Of a stretch of 64,000 bases of DNA, positions 34,394-47,200 are shown piece after piece (positions within the stretch are counted from its first letter, which is position 1; every line of letters starts with the position of its first letter). The stretch comes from Silene conica. Its lineage: Eukaryota > Streptophyta > Magnoliopsida > Caryophyllales > Caryophyllaceae. Made by a program: the position numbers and the translations under genes. The DNA is taken from NCBI GenBank assembly GCA_029255685.2, contig CM055319.2, forward strand, positions 9,162,747 through 9,226,746. The letters run 5' to 3'. Below the pieces are notes generated by a model, which was not told where the DNA came from, ran no database searches, and saw nothing but the letters and a program-made list of their open reading frames with translations.

Positions 34394-37300
34394 ATGGCTA
34401 TGACGAGTTTTATGACTATTAGCGACCTCAAGTACGGGGTTCGCGTTACTCAGATGAACGTAAGAGTGGTACACAAATGGGAGAGACCCGAATTTGCTTT
34501 CAAAAACAAAAATTTCGAAAAAAAATCAGATACTTCTAACAGAAAGAAACTCGATGCAATAGAGTTGCTATTTGTGGATTCCAAGGTTTGTCTTTCTTCT
34601 ACCATTTATTCTACAATAATTTTATACGTTATGTGTTCTTTTATTTTATACAAAAACTGATCTGAATTTTATTTCTATTGTTTTCAGAATGATTTTATCC
34701 AAGCCACCATAAGAAAACAATTGATTTCACACTTTGGATCACAGTTGAGTGTCGGTGAAATTTACACTATTCGAAACATAACCGTAGATAACAACACAGG
34801 CCTTGACAAGGCAACTCCTCATCCTTATAGATTGAGGTTTGAATACTCAACACGAGTCCAGAAAATCAGTGATCCTACCATACCAAATAGTCTATATCGT
34901 TTTTCAGCTTTTAATGACATATTGGATGGTATAATTCCACCCACACATTATATAGGTACGACTCTTACATATTATATTCATTTACTCTATTTTATTACTC
35001 TATTTTATTAATTGTCGACTATGATTTTAATTTTTTTCATATTTGACAATGCAGATGTTATAGGAAAACTCTATGAGATTGGTCCTATAACGGAAACTCC
35101 GAGTAAGCATGTGTGTCGCACAATAAGACTTGAAGACTATCAGTAAATTCATCTCTACATCACTATTTAAATCATTTTCTTATATTTCGAATATTCTTTA
35201 ATTGTCGCCTATCTATTTACAAATTTTGATTTCGTTTTAGGGGAACAAAGCTCCCATGCACCTTATGGGAACCATTTGCAAGTCAAGTACCCGATCTTAT
35301 AACCAAACTCCCCAATCCCGAGCAGTCTAAAGTAATCGTCATCCAGTGTGTGCAAACAAAAAAGTTTGAAGGTACGTATAATATAAATTATTCATTTTTA
35401 TTTCTATATTCCTTAAGAAAGGGACCGTAGTCTTCTTCTTCTTTTTCTTCTTTGTTGGGTGAATTAAACGAGACCCTTGGATGAAACGTACAACTTTATC
35501 CTATCCAATACAGAAACTAAACCCAAAACAGTTCAGAGCAAGTGAGCAAATTGATCCATAACTATGTCATTATAAGCTACTCTTAATCTGAATTTTATAG
35601 TGTCAACAGTAGCAGAAAGATGGCATCTTTATCCGAAAGCACAACCAATATAATGAAATTCAGCAGTATAGAGGAGAGATGATGCTGAGATTACCTGTAA
35701 TTTGAAAGATACATTTTTGTTATCTCCCTTAAGAAAAGCATTAGAATCAGAGCTGCTGAACTTAGTCCTTCCCTGCAAAATCATACAAACCCCAAATTTA
35801 GTTCCCATTTGTTTAGCATTATTACAGAAAAATAGAAAAGGTAAAGAAATGATTTAGACGGGTGGGGTGGGGTATAAGAGAGTTAGGGGAACAAAGCTCC
35901 CATACACCTTATGGGAACCATTTGCAAGTCAAGTACCCGATTAGTTTGAACACTTTTGATATCTTGGTTATTCATATACGTAAGCTGAGTTCATAAGCAT
36001 AAATAAAAATCTCGATTACCATATACGTCACTTCTTACACGTACATCTCAGGTTCTTGGCGGATCCAGACGACCTTCAACGCCACGGTGTTTAACCTCAA
36101 TCCTGATTTACCAGAACTTACGGGGTTTGAGCCTAGGTATTAATTTTGGTTATTATCTTAGAGAACTAATATATATCAATCTGCCAAACTTCTCAATTTT
36201 ATACTCTGTTTTCTATATTAACCCGACAATATTTTATATTGTTACAGTCTTTCGACTACCGATGCAAGTAACTCTTTACAAGTTATTGAAATTGTCGATG
36301 ACGATGATACTAACGACATGACATTGGATCGCATAAAATCCATTGCCGATTTGAAGGAGAATAAAGAGGTATATTATAACCAAACTGCTTTAGTTTTGCT
36401 ACCCAGCCTCTGTTAATCAAGTATAAAACTATATCTTAGAATAGAATCAACATTGACTAAACCAAGTTTCTATACCTGTTTATAAACAGAGGCCTTATAA
36501 CTCTGAATATAACTCAAGCATCAACAAAAACATTCATTATAAGCTAATTATATCTTTAAAATCATCCAGAATGGGAAGTAAGATGACATACAATAGATAG
36601 GATTTTTTTTATTTGCTTTTTTGGTTTCTCTTATGCAAATTCTAGCATTCTAGACCGAACCAGCAAGGGGAAGAAACGAAGTAACTAAAACCCTGCATTA
36701 TAAGCTACAACTACGCTGCGGGAGTTTAAAAACTTGACCAAATGATGTACTGCAGACGTGGGAGCTAATCCATGAACACAAACAAATAACCAACACAGAC
36801 TTATTTAAGTATTATAGTAGAATTACCATTCTGCTCAGCTTCAGCTTGGCATGTGCAGTAGAAAGTCGTATGATGGTTTCTAATGTTCTAGCAGTGATAG
36901 GAAGAGTGCCACCACCACCACCACCACTACCCTACAACAGATCAAAATTAGTAATATATACAATTAATGAATTGAATACATCCTGAAAGTATTCTTCTCG
37001 CCAGAAATAGGTATACCTTTGCGCTTGAGTTGGCATTTCTTAATTCTGCATATGCAGTTGCAATTTGTTCAGATGCCTGTCATGAGAATAATCATTTTTT
37101 ATAGTCATGGCATTAAATAAATATGTCTACTCTAAACCAGCAAGTCAGACACAAGAATGTAAGATGTAAATAAATATGTCTACTCTAAACCAGCAAGTCA
37201 AACAGTTGCAAGGACTGTAAATGACTACCGTAAAAAACAGATTCATTTCTGGCAGACAACACACATATAGTTGCATATCATCACACTTCTAACGTAGACT

Positions 37301-38839
37301 TTACACCAGAACACGACTTTCCCAAATAGATTGACCTTGAAATAGTTCAAAGGGTGACATTGACTGACTTACATTCTGCTACTAATTCTAATAATAACTT
37401 ATATTTAAAATATGTATCAAAATTGCAGGCAGGATATTACTACGTGCATGCAACAATTGTCGACATTGACTGCACGGCTGGATGGTTTTATGACAGCTGC
37501 AAGTTATGCTGGATGAAATCTACCAAGAATGACAATGGGAAATGGATTTGTAAAAATAAGGGTTGCGATGGACATATTAATGGTTTTGCGTCTAGAGTCC
37601 CAAGGTCAAACATTTTTGCTATTTAAATCAATTTTAAATAGTACTTTAATTATTCGGTCAAATCTAAAATACTTATATTGATGTGCATCGATACAGATTC
37701 CAGATAAAATTCCAGGTGTCAGACCCGTGCAACGATACGGTCTATCTCACAGCATTTGATGGTCAGGTGAACCAATTTGTGAGCCAACCAGCTTCTGTCC
37801 TACTATCAAAGATTGAAAAGGTAGGTCTCATACATGTTTAAGTTTCTTATTTTCATTACTTAAATAATGAAAATAAGTATCTACAGCCATGTGTATATTG
37901 CTAATATATTCTTAAATTTTTTTATAGAGTGGTGGTGATCCGGAAGACATGCCTCGCGACCTAGAAGTGTTCCTTGACAAATCCTGTGTTTTCAAAGTTT
38001 ATATACATCCTTATTATAACGTCGATCAGGGTCAAACTAATTACACCGTTGCCAGTATGACTGACGATAGGGACATTGCCGACAAATGGCATAAAAGATA
38101 CACGGAGATCTTTAAGGTACTATGACTACTGATTTATTTACAGTTTCATTTACACATTAATATCCAGCAGTTTTAATTTTATCATCTAAAAAAATAAACA
38201 AAATTTGGATCCAATGTTTCACTGACAATATCTTGCAATAAATCAGAAGATAATATAAAAATCCAGTATAAACAATGACATAGAACTACATCAGATGAAC
38301 AAACCCAGTCAAAACAAAATGCAAATCAACGTTTAATAATCGTTTTACCTATGATGTTCTTATAGGCCGATTTCAGCTAATTTAAGTCCAGGCATAACCT
38401 CTCCATTACTGGTGGAAGTTCACAGGTATATGACTAACTTTGTGTCACCCTATTTAAATTCATATGTTGAAATACAACTTGCATATGTTGTTCATTATTA
38501 TCAAGTTTAATATAAACACTAGATCAAGTTTAATATAAACACATTATATGACTAACTTTGTGTCACCTTTAATTAAGCAGGCGAAGGATTTGGTTGTCCA
38601 TAGCATTGATGTAGAGGTAAATACGTTCACCAATTTAATACTTAATACCAAAGATCCGTAACGTATTTAAATAAAATCTAAAACGTTACCATTTCAAGCA
38701 GGAGGAAGATTCCCACACCGAAGACAGTAGTCCAAAGATAACTCCTTTGAAAAGGCCAATCCCAATTGATGACGAAGATCAATCATTTGATGCAAGTTCT
38801 GCAACAAAAAAGGTCGCTATCGTTAAGACGGAAAAATAA
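34394..38839 (+). CDS. RPA1-like single-stranded DNA-binding protein of the Helitron
   Basis: Plant Helitrons commonly carry a relative of replication protein A large subunit, thought to bind the single-stranded transposition intermediate. The likely exons have good splice sites: 34394-34585, 34688-34955, 35055-35142, 35241-35371, 36052-36136, 36248-36368, about 37345-37604, 37697-37820, 37928-38116, then less certain pieces near 38365-38427, 38581-38616 and 38701-38839 (stop). OB-fold features follow the RPA order: DBD-A-like start ([11 protein letters not shown]...), a DBD-B-like middle ([12 protein letters not shown]), and a DBD-C-like zinc ribbon CKLC...WICKNKGC (C-x2-C...C-x4-C near 37495-37570). 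The C-terminus is acidic and then lysine-rich. The junction near 38365 runs into a stop in simple models, so the 3' part may be damaged or spliced differently. Introns 4 and 6 contain foreign gene fragments. Confidence 0.8.
35422..35475 (-). pseudogene. Short eIF2-beta-like fragment
   Basis: On the minus strand this segment encodes part of a lysine run after PTK, nearly identical to the coding piece at 44876-44918. Its neighbour 35378-35425 matches 44990-45037, so two segments that lie apart at 44.9-45.0 kb are adjacent here. Confidence 0.45.
35696..35774 (-). pseudogene. Exon-like fragment of an unidentified gene
   Basis: On the minus strand an acceptor-like TTTTGCAG is followed by about 79 bases that translate as [20 protein letters not shown] and a few more residues, then by a donor GTAATC. 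It has the look of a captured exon with intron edges. I do not recognise the gene. Confidence 0.4.
36827..37076 (-). pseudogene. MCM3: Captured MCM3 fragment (two adjacent exons)
   Basis: On the minus strand, exon 37076-37017 encodes [20 protein letters not shown] and exon 36931-36827 encodes a glycine run followed by [20 protein letters not shown] and KLKLSR. These are hallmark sequences of the MCM3 replicative helicase subunit (the AAA+ lid region, [17 protein letters not shown]). Exon edges have AG and GT, and the intron is kept, so this came from genomic DNA rather than from mRNA. Only about 55 residues are present out of roughly 770. It lies in RPA intron 6, antisense to RPA. Confidence 0.8.
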
Positions 38840-39922
38840 CTTCCACGTGTTTATCTTAAATTAATCAACTATTCTGAATGTTTTTGAGTTTTGGTAGGGC
38901 TTCTTTTATTTAAGCATGCGTTTCAGCACTTAACTTTAAGGTTTCAAGTTTTATTTTATTTACCGAGACGATGGTGATTCTATCTATGTAGTGCAACTCA
39001 TAGAGCTCAATTTACTTATTTTAATTATCATCTTTAACTGTGTGAGAAACACTGGAGTAAATGCAGTATTGTGACTTTCCATGTAAAATGCAAATAGATA
39101 AGAAATATGTGACTTCAATGATTGACGTAGTTCAAGGATTGACATCTACAATCATATAAAAGTAGTCAGCTTACCACAATCAACAGCATCACGATGCCCC
39201 ATTAGCTTCTTAACATCCTATCAGTTCAAACTTAAAACGTCTAATTAGCTAACTGAAGGTCCTAAATCTGCTCCCAAATTAATGTTCCAGTGTAAGAATC
39301 TCACACTATCACACTGTTCTAACTGCAACACAATCACACAGCCTACATTTCCAGACAGCTCATCACTACCACCAAATCACCAATCTCATAAGTTACTCGA
39401 AAATTCTTCTACAGAAAACACTCTCAAATCCAATATCCGTCAATGGCTTATAGTATGATGACTTAGTACAGAATTTATCGGCCGATCATCTAAAAGTGCA
39501 GTAACATCGGCAGCATTAAGTACATTTCTAGCAGCCACACCTTTCAGTGGATGGACTAATAGTAACATATACGTCGCTAATTACTGGTCCGTTTTTAATT
39601 ACTGGTCCGCGTCTTAAGGCACACATTGTCGGTTTATCTAGCTAGGTGCAGCAATCCAACAGTACGACTAATATTTATTATAGACTTGAAATTAAAGGAG
39701 ATGACTCACATACTTTTGGGTTGGAAGATTGATTATATTGACTGATGCCCCTAAAGACCACCCAATACAGATAATATTAGGCCCTATTTTTTCCACAATT
39801 TAGGTCATTAAGCCCAATAATTGGCAGTCGAACTAAAGTGAAGGGAAGCCAAGCAATTTGGCACACTCAAATGAATCAAACTATCACTTCACAAGTTAAA
39901 CACTCAACCCATATGAAAATCT
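38840..39922. other. Helitron sequence between the RPA gene and the CACTA element
   Basis: No gene is supported. An exon-like minus-strand piece (KKLMGHRDAVDCG before a GTAAGC donor, near 39170-39230) may be another captured scrap, but it is too short to name. Confidence 0.4.
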
Positions 39923-40711
39923 CACTACTACAAAACAGCTCTGTTGCAACACGTCAAAAATGTTGCATAAGGCTTCTAAAATGTTGCTATATGGTTTAAG
40001 CAACAGTTTTAACTGTGCTGCTTAAAGTCTCGTTGCAATAGCTCATTGCAACATTTTTTGCAACATTTTCTACTCAAATGCAACATTTTTAAAAAATGTT
40101 GCACTAATTTTATTTATGCAAAACACTTATTTTGAGAAGGTATGGTAACACTTTAAATTTATAAAAGCAACACTTTTCTTATTCCCTCCAAAATTTCGCA
40201 ACACTTATTTTTTCCGTAGCAACACTTATTTTTTCAAATGACACATGAGAGCAACATTATTTTGGTTGTAATGCAACACTTTTGATTGTATCAAAGGTAA
40301 CACTATTCTAGACTTAATGCAACTTTTTTTTCAAAATGAAATTACAATTATTTTTGTACCACGTTTTGAGCTCTACAAATATTTTTGTACCACGTTTTGA
40401 GCTCTAGAAACAAATATATGCCACATTCAAAATCAGAGCCTTTAATCCAGAAACAGACCAAAGACCCTGTTACTCGCTGCTCATCCCTGTACTGGCAAAA
40501 TTCCTTAGCAAACCACGGATCAACGCTGTCATCCGATCTGTTGCGCTAAAAAATTTCTGCACAGTGCGTGCAGACTGCCCAGATAAATGCTAAAGCAAGT
40601 AGAATGATGTTGCCTCATCCATCCAATTTGCCAGACCCTTGTCCAACACAAAGAAGCACGCAACATGAATGTTTCATTATTTTTTTTATCATAAGTTTCT
40701 AGCCCTATATT

Positions 40712-41884
40712 TCATAGATCTTTTAACTCATCAATCAAAGGCTGTAGATAAATGTCAATATTATTTCCAGGACCCTCTGGACCCGGGATAAGCAGTGATA
40801 ACATCAAATACTCATGCTTCATAAACATCCACGGAGGCAAATTGTAATTGATCAACACAACAGGCCATGTACTATGAGAAACACTCATTGTCCTAAATGG
40901 ACTAAATCCATCAGAAGCCAATCCTAACCTCACATTCCTAGGTTCTTTAGCAAACTCGGGGTATAATGAATCAAATTGTTGCCAAGCTAAGCCATCAGCA
41001 GGATGTCGAAGGTTTCCATCTTTCGGACGTTTATCAAAGTGCCAAGTCATATATTCTGCAATTTCATAGCACATATATATTCTTTCCAGCCTTGGTTTAA
41101 GAGGAAAATGCCATAGGACCTTAGCTGGAACTCGAGGAATAGGTTTTGAGGACTCATTGGATTGACTCTCTTCACATTGTCTCCACTTGGAGGCATGACA
41201 AACCCGACATTCTTCTGACTTTTCATACTCTTTCCAATATAGCATGCAGTCATTAGGACACGCACAGATCTTCTTATAGTCAAGGCTTAGGTCTCGCACA
41301 ATGTTTCTAGCTTCTCTAAAACTAGAAGGAAGATTTGTTTCTGGAACCATTTCTTTCAAAAGTTTTATGAGGTCATCAAAAGCTACATTACTGATTCCAT
41401 GAAGCGTCTTATATAAAAATAGTCGAATGATAAAAGAAAGTTTAGAGAAGTTTTTACATCCTGGGAACAACTCTTGTTTACCACCCTCTACCAACCTATA
41501 AAACTTCTTAGCTTCATCATTTGGGCCATTTTGTACACTAGTCGAACTTTCAGAAATATTTCTAAATTTATCGGTTAATAACTCATCGGTACCATCGGAA
41601 AATATTAACTCCTCATCTTCAGTTCGAGTAGTGAACTCATTTGACAATGGTTTCTCACCATGAAAGATCCACAAATAATAATCCTCAATAAAACCATATA
41701 CTTTAAGGTGGTCAAAAACATCTTGTCTTCTTAACCAAAATTGATTTTTACACCGCTTACATGAACACCTTATTTGACCCCCTACACCGACCTTAGAAAA
41801 TGATGTATTAAGGAATTCAAGAACTCCAGTTTCATACTCTGGTAATCGTAGAGGTAAATACATCCAACTTCTATCTGTTTCCAT
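40712..41884 (-). pseudogene. TNP2-like CACTA transposase, N-terminal half
   Basis: TNP2-type proteins carry out excision of CACTA elements. I chose the ATG at 41884 (METDRSWMY) because family members start close to a DRSWMY motif; an upstream in-frame ATG at 41965 adds 27 non-typical residues. The N-terminal transposase-associated domain has conserved cysteines (IRCSCKRCKN) near residues 40-50. The start of the Transposase_21 region follows, with CPNDC...Y near residue 210, DKRPKDGNLRHPADG near 290 and RLGLASDGFSPF near 325. It ends after LIDELKDL, just where the family continues with a W-x-G-V motif and several hundred more residues. The missing C-terminal half makes this copy non-autonomous. 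Confidence 0.85.
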
Positions 41885-42119
41885 TTTCTGAATCGCAAAT
41901 TCTGAAATAAATTTTAATTTGATAAAGAGAAAAATGAAAAACACATTATGAATTCTTCTTTTCATAGTAGATGATATGCAATATATTACTTAATCCTAAG
42001 AACTGTTAAAAAAAGAAAAAGTGAAAAGTGATCGAAATAGAATCAGGCTACTACATTCGACAAGTAAGAATACAATTGATGCACAGCAACATCACAAACC
42101 GCAGAAATAGAATTAGACT

Positions 42120-42300
42120 ACTGCATTCGACAAGCTACTGTCCACGCTCATGGCAGAAATATTCAGAGACAGTACTATATATACGCAGAAATATTCAGAG
42201 ACAGTAATTAAAAGGGTAATTCTGTAAACATTCATTGCAGAAATATTCAGAGACAGTAGCTACTGTCCACGCGACATCAACAAAACCGCAATAGTAATAG
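42120..42300. repeat. Short tandem repeat in the CACTA element
   Basis: GCAGAAATATTCAGAGACAG occurs near 42154, 42186 and 42237, partly with the CTACTGTCCACGC block (42126, 42261). It lies upstream of the transposase gene and may be part of its leader. Confidence 0.5.
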
Positions 42301-43020
42301 GAACCAGCGACCAGACGCATAATTACGAATAGAGTGTAGCAGAGAGAACAATAGCCATAGACACAGGAAGAAGCAGAGGACAAACTATTAAAGGAACGTG
42401 CAGCCATTAGAGTACTATATTCTGATTGCAAACTCAATTTAGAAGCACAATTTAGAAGATAGCAAAGATAGCAAACTCAATTTGTCAGGGACAACGATAG
42501 CAAACTCAATTTAGAAGCACAATCAGACGGAATCGAACAGAAATCGAAAGTAATTTTCTATGCAAAGGTCAGGGACAAAGATAGCAAACTCAATTGAATT
42601 ATCATACCTGGGAATATTAGGAACTTTACGAAATCGAACAGGGAAGCACAATCAGACGGTCGTCGTTACTTCAGAGCGAGAATCGAAAGTATGATGGCGA
42701 AATTGTTGAAGACGATGATTGATTATAGCGGTGGTAATATTCTATGTGAAGGTTTCCATATATCACGTACGGTGAATTCCCTAAAACACAAATATTGTGT
42801 TTGCTTTTTCCTTTTTTTTTTATTCTAATTTTCTAATCAAGCGCCTGATTTCCGTTTAAAAATTTCGTTTCTAAAATTTTGGTTTTTGATTTTTCACTAA
42901 CCCTCCTAAAATTTTCTTTCTAAATATTTTAAATAAACTGAATATTGTAGAATGCGTCAGATTCGTTGGATTTTCCGTATTAAATTATTATCACTCGGTG
43001 AATTTAATTTACGCTATAGT

Positions 43021-43136
43021 TTCGGGGGCGTTGCCCCCGAGCTCCCATCGCGGACCACGTTGCATCCCCGAACCCCTAAACCAGGGCGCTTCGCCCCTGG
43101 ACCCAGACTCGTTGACCAATCAGCGAGACCCCCGTC
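43021..43136. repeat. GC-rich hairpin island in the CACTA element
   Basis: Within very AT-rich sequence, a block of about 115 bp contains two palindromes: GGGGGCGTTGCCCCC (43025-43039) and CCAGGGGCGAAGCGCCCTGG (on the minus strand, 43080-43099). Base composition is completely unlike its surroundings. No gene is visible. Confidence 0.75.
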
Positions 43137-43546
43137 ATAGTTATTTGTCCAAAAACTATGCCGTAATCGCGTAAATAATTAAACAATGTACATTCCGTAC
43201 TTCCCGTATTTGTTTTATATCATTTAGAAATTATTCATCTATAAACAATTTTAATTACGCCAAATGAACCAATAATTATAATTAAATCAGATCACCAACA
43301 TAACCAATGCAACATATATTAAAAAGTACGTGTTGCTAATACGTCCATTAAATGCAACACTTAAGGAATAATGTTGCTATATCTAGTGATACATGCAACA
43401 ATTATGTACAAGTGTTGCAAATTAAAATATAATGCAACATTTCTTTTCTAAGTGTTGCTTAGTTAATATCTTTACTATAAATTGCAACAAAAAAATTATG
43501 TGTTGCACGCAAAATGTTGCAACAGAGTTGTTTTGTAGTAGTGTCT

Positions 43547-44271
43547 ATAGCATAATCGTACTCTTCTTCTCAACCATTTATCTACATTTCTTACAATGTC
43601 CCTCACAAAATAATAAAAAAGGTTAACAATCATCGGGAATGAGGAAATACCTAATAATATCACAATGCAATGTCAACCATCCAACTCAATTTATACTATC
43701 AACCCGATCCGACCCGACCTTATTTAATCTTATACACGAATAGAACTATATAAATCATGGCACGATCACAATAACGATGGTTAAATAACATGTTCTTGGG
43801 CCAAACCCTGTTTTGCTGCTTCAGCTGACGTGGCCAGCTTTAGTTGAAAATTTAAATTTAACGAACTAAAATTAACGTCAAATCAAAATAATAACTAAAC
43901 TATAATTGTGACTTCACAATCAATAATTTATTTTATTATTATTCTAAATGTTATGATATTATATTAAAAAGATTAATAAAATTGAATCACGGTTAAGACA
44001 TACAAAAATCGAATAAAAATTTTACGCTCATAAAACATATAAGCATCATTAGAATCCCGCCAAAATTAAAAATTTTCAAAACTAGATGAGCCCATAATAC
44101 ACAGCAAGTACCATGAGAAAAATTCAGCCCACAACTCATATAACGATTTGTCTCTAAAATAACAAAAACCTAATTTTAAACAAAACCCTAAACCCTATTA
44201 ATACCACTACATAATATGTTTCATTCACTTCTCTGTAAACTAAATATTATTAAAAACCACTCTATAATCCC
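43547..44271 (+). other. Helitron sequence upstream of the Rep/helicase gene
   Basis: AT-rich sequence ends in a leader with AAACCCTAAACCCTA (near 44183-44198), a telo-box-like motif common in plant 5' leaders, and then the ATG at 44272. It is likely to hold the promoter of the Rep/helicase gene. Confidence 0.5.
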
Positions 44272-47200
44272 ATGGCAGAAAATCATGGCCAACCAGTATC
44301 AAAGAACCCTAAAAGAAAAAGCAATGAACGTGATAAAGGTTTGTTTATCTATTGTATAGTTGTGATTGAATTTCAATTGTAGTTCCTTTTATTCCTTTTC
44401 TGATTTACTTTTTACATCTTTCAGGAAATACAGTATTTGCCCTAAGTGATATAACAAACACACATCGGCAGAGAACAGATCATTTACCGTCACAAAACAG
44501 TACACAACAACTTTATCGTCCTACATCAGGTATTGATTTTAAGTATTTTACATAATAAATGCAATTTCAGTTTATTGTGGTTGCTACATAGTAAAGTAGT
44601 TTGTTATTTTCGATTAAAAATGGACTTTTGTCAATACTTTGTACTGGGTTATCATCTACGAAAAGTAATTCAAAAATTTCCGCTAAAAATACACAGAATG
44701 CAAAGTAAAAAACACTAGAAATCATCAAAAACACAGTAAGGCATTTTATAAATGATCTACTAAGACTCCATAGAATTTGATCAATGCTTTTTACAAATTC
44801 AAAAGTACTCCTCATACCTGTCATCTTCTCCATCTTTTCAGCCAATGGTTCAGCACTTTCTTCAACAAATTCCTGGACCGTAGTCTTCTTCTTCTTTTTC
44901 TTATTTGTTGGGTCAAACGGAGCAAGTTGATGTAATCATCACAGTATAACAATATATCAACAAACATCCAAATGATACCCATTTAAACTATAATATAAAT
45001 TAGTCATTTTTATTTCTATATTCGTTAAGAAAGGGACTTTATTCTTAGAGTCAGTAAGGCATTTTATAAAGAAGAAGTAGAAGAAAGCCCTGCCATAGTT
45101 CTTTGCTTACGTATAGGAATCTGCGCATGCACGAGTGTAGTGTCCTTATAATATGTTTTCAGTATAAAGCACTTTTTCTCTAAGACTAAAGTCCCATATA
45201 AATTATCTACTAAGACTCCATAGTATTTGATCAATCCTTTTTACTTATAGATACTAAAGTCCCATATTAGTCCATCCTTAGCTACTCCTTCACATATCTA
45301 CCCTATATAAGGAAGAAACCAGCAAGAGAGTGCTCATAGCGACAAAATAAATGAATTTCTTCTTCTTCTATATGATCTCTCATCTTAAGAAAGTAGTTAA
45401 TTCATGCAAACAACACTATAGAATAACCAAGAGAATTGAGAACGTATCTCTAAGACAGCAGGTGCACATTAAGCCGCATCTGGATAAGGGTAAGCAACTG
45501 TTTAATCAATCAACTGCAATAAGACGAAATCTTCAGAACTTTAAACATACTAAAAGTACAAATGATTCGAAACTTTCTATGAATTAGATTCACATATGCA
45601 AGTTTTACTAATTTACTATCAATCCATGTTAAAGTCCTAAACCTTATACGAGGACTCATATATAAGAAATGTGTTCCACACAGTGTTGCTTCAGGACTCC
45701 TATATTTTCTGAATGTGTCTCATGTCTAGATCTACAAGTAAACTACGAAACATATGATCTCTAAGACAGGGTAAAATAAATGAATTTCTTCTTCTTCTAT
45801 ATGATCTCTCATCTTAAGAAAGTAGTTAATTTATGCAAAAAACACTATAGAATAACCAAGAGAATTAAGAACGTATCTCTAAGACAGGAGGTGCACATTA
45901 AGCCGCATCTGGATAAGGGTAAGCAACTGTTTAATCAATCAACTGCAGTAAGACGAAATCTTCAGAACTTTAAACATACTGTAATTACTTTAAACATACT
46001 GTAATTTGTGAAAAGCCATATTGAACAGATGCCGTTATAATTGACCCGTCTTTAGACAAAAATAAGACTCCTGGGCATAATTAATACAATAATACACTAA
46101 AGTTACAGTCTTTTTCATCTGGGTAGTCTTAGTTCTCGCTACCGTATTAAAACATACTCCTTCCGTCTCAATCATTATTTACATTTTAAAATCTTATTTA
46201 ATCGATGGTAAACAAATGATTAAGGGAGTAAAAACCTGTAATTACTAATTAATAAACAAATATATCAATGACTTATACATTAATCTTAAGAAAGTAGTTA
46301 ATTTATGCAAAAAACACTATAGAATAACCAAGAGAATTAAGAACGTATCTCTAAGACAGGAGGTGCACATTAAGCCGCATCTGGATAAGGGTAAGCAACT
46401 GTTTAATCAATCAACTGCAGTAAGACGAAATCTTCAGAACTTTAAACATACTGTAATTACTTTAAACATACTGTAATTTGTGAAAAGCCATATTGAACAA
46501 ACCACATACAAACATCAAATAAATCAACAAAAAAACGTGAAAAAATGAACAAGATGAATGTTAAATATTGAAATTAAAGAAAAAAATACCAGAAAATTAA
46601 AACTCATACGAGATCTACCAAAACCCAGAAAATATCAACATATACACATGCATACAAATTTACAAAATCTAAAAAATCATCAAAAATTAAAAAATTACCA
46701 AACAACATGCAAGATCCCCAAATTTTTAGCCAAAAATCAAACACAATGCAAAGAAAATAAACAATAAAAAATATTCAGAATAAACCACATACAAACATCA
46801 AATAAATCAACAAAAAAACGTGAAAAAATGAACAAGATGAATGTTAAATATTGAAATTAAAGAAAAAAATACCAGAAAATTAAAACTCAGACGAGATCTA
46901 CCAAAACCGAGAAAATATCAACATATACACATGCATACAAATTTACAAAAACTAAAAAATCATCAAAAACTAAAAAAATTACAAAACAAAATGCAAGATC
47001 CCCAAATTTTTAGCCAAAAATCAAACACAATGCAAAGAAAATAAACAATAAAAAATATTCAGAATAAACCACATACAAACATCAAATAAATCAACAAAAA
47101 AACGTGAAAAAATGAACAAGATGAATGTTAAATATTGAAATTAAAGAAAAAAATACCAGAAAATTAAAACTCATACGAGATCTACCAAAACCCAGAAAAT

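Larger units (their letters stand above)
35237..35941. repeat. 59-bp direct duplication enclosing captured sequence in RPA intron 4
   Basis: The segment TTAGGGGAACAAAG...CCCGAT at 35237-35295 (end of intron 3 plus start of exon 4) is repeated at 35883-35941 with one difference. Between the copies, after the rest of exon 4, lies sequence foreign to the gene, including the eIF2-beta-like piece and an unidentified exon-like piece. Confidence 0.8.
39923..43543 (-). mobile_element. CACTA (En/Spm) DNA transposon, 3621 bp
   Basis: It begins CACTACTACAAAACAGCTCT and ends in the inverted form, flanked on both sides by the 3-bp duplication TCT (39920-39922, 43544-43546). Subterminal regions (39950-40330 and 43310-43520) are packed with TGCAACA/TGTTGCA motifs in both orientations, the usual transposase-binding arrays of CACTA elements. 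It carries one TNP2-like gene, cut short. It is inserted in the Helitron between the RPA and Rep/helicase genes. Confidence 0.93.

Noticed and set aside
45351-46004. Two similar frames (78 and 74 codons) starting [14 protein letters not shown]
   Set aside because: They are copies of one tandem duplication; no domain, and the similarity reflects the DNA repeat rather than selection.
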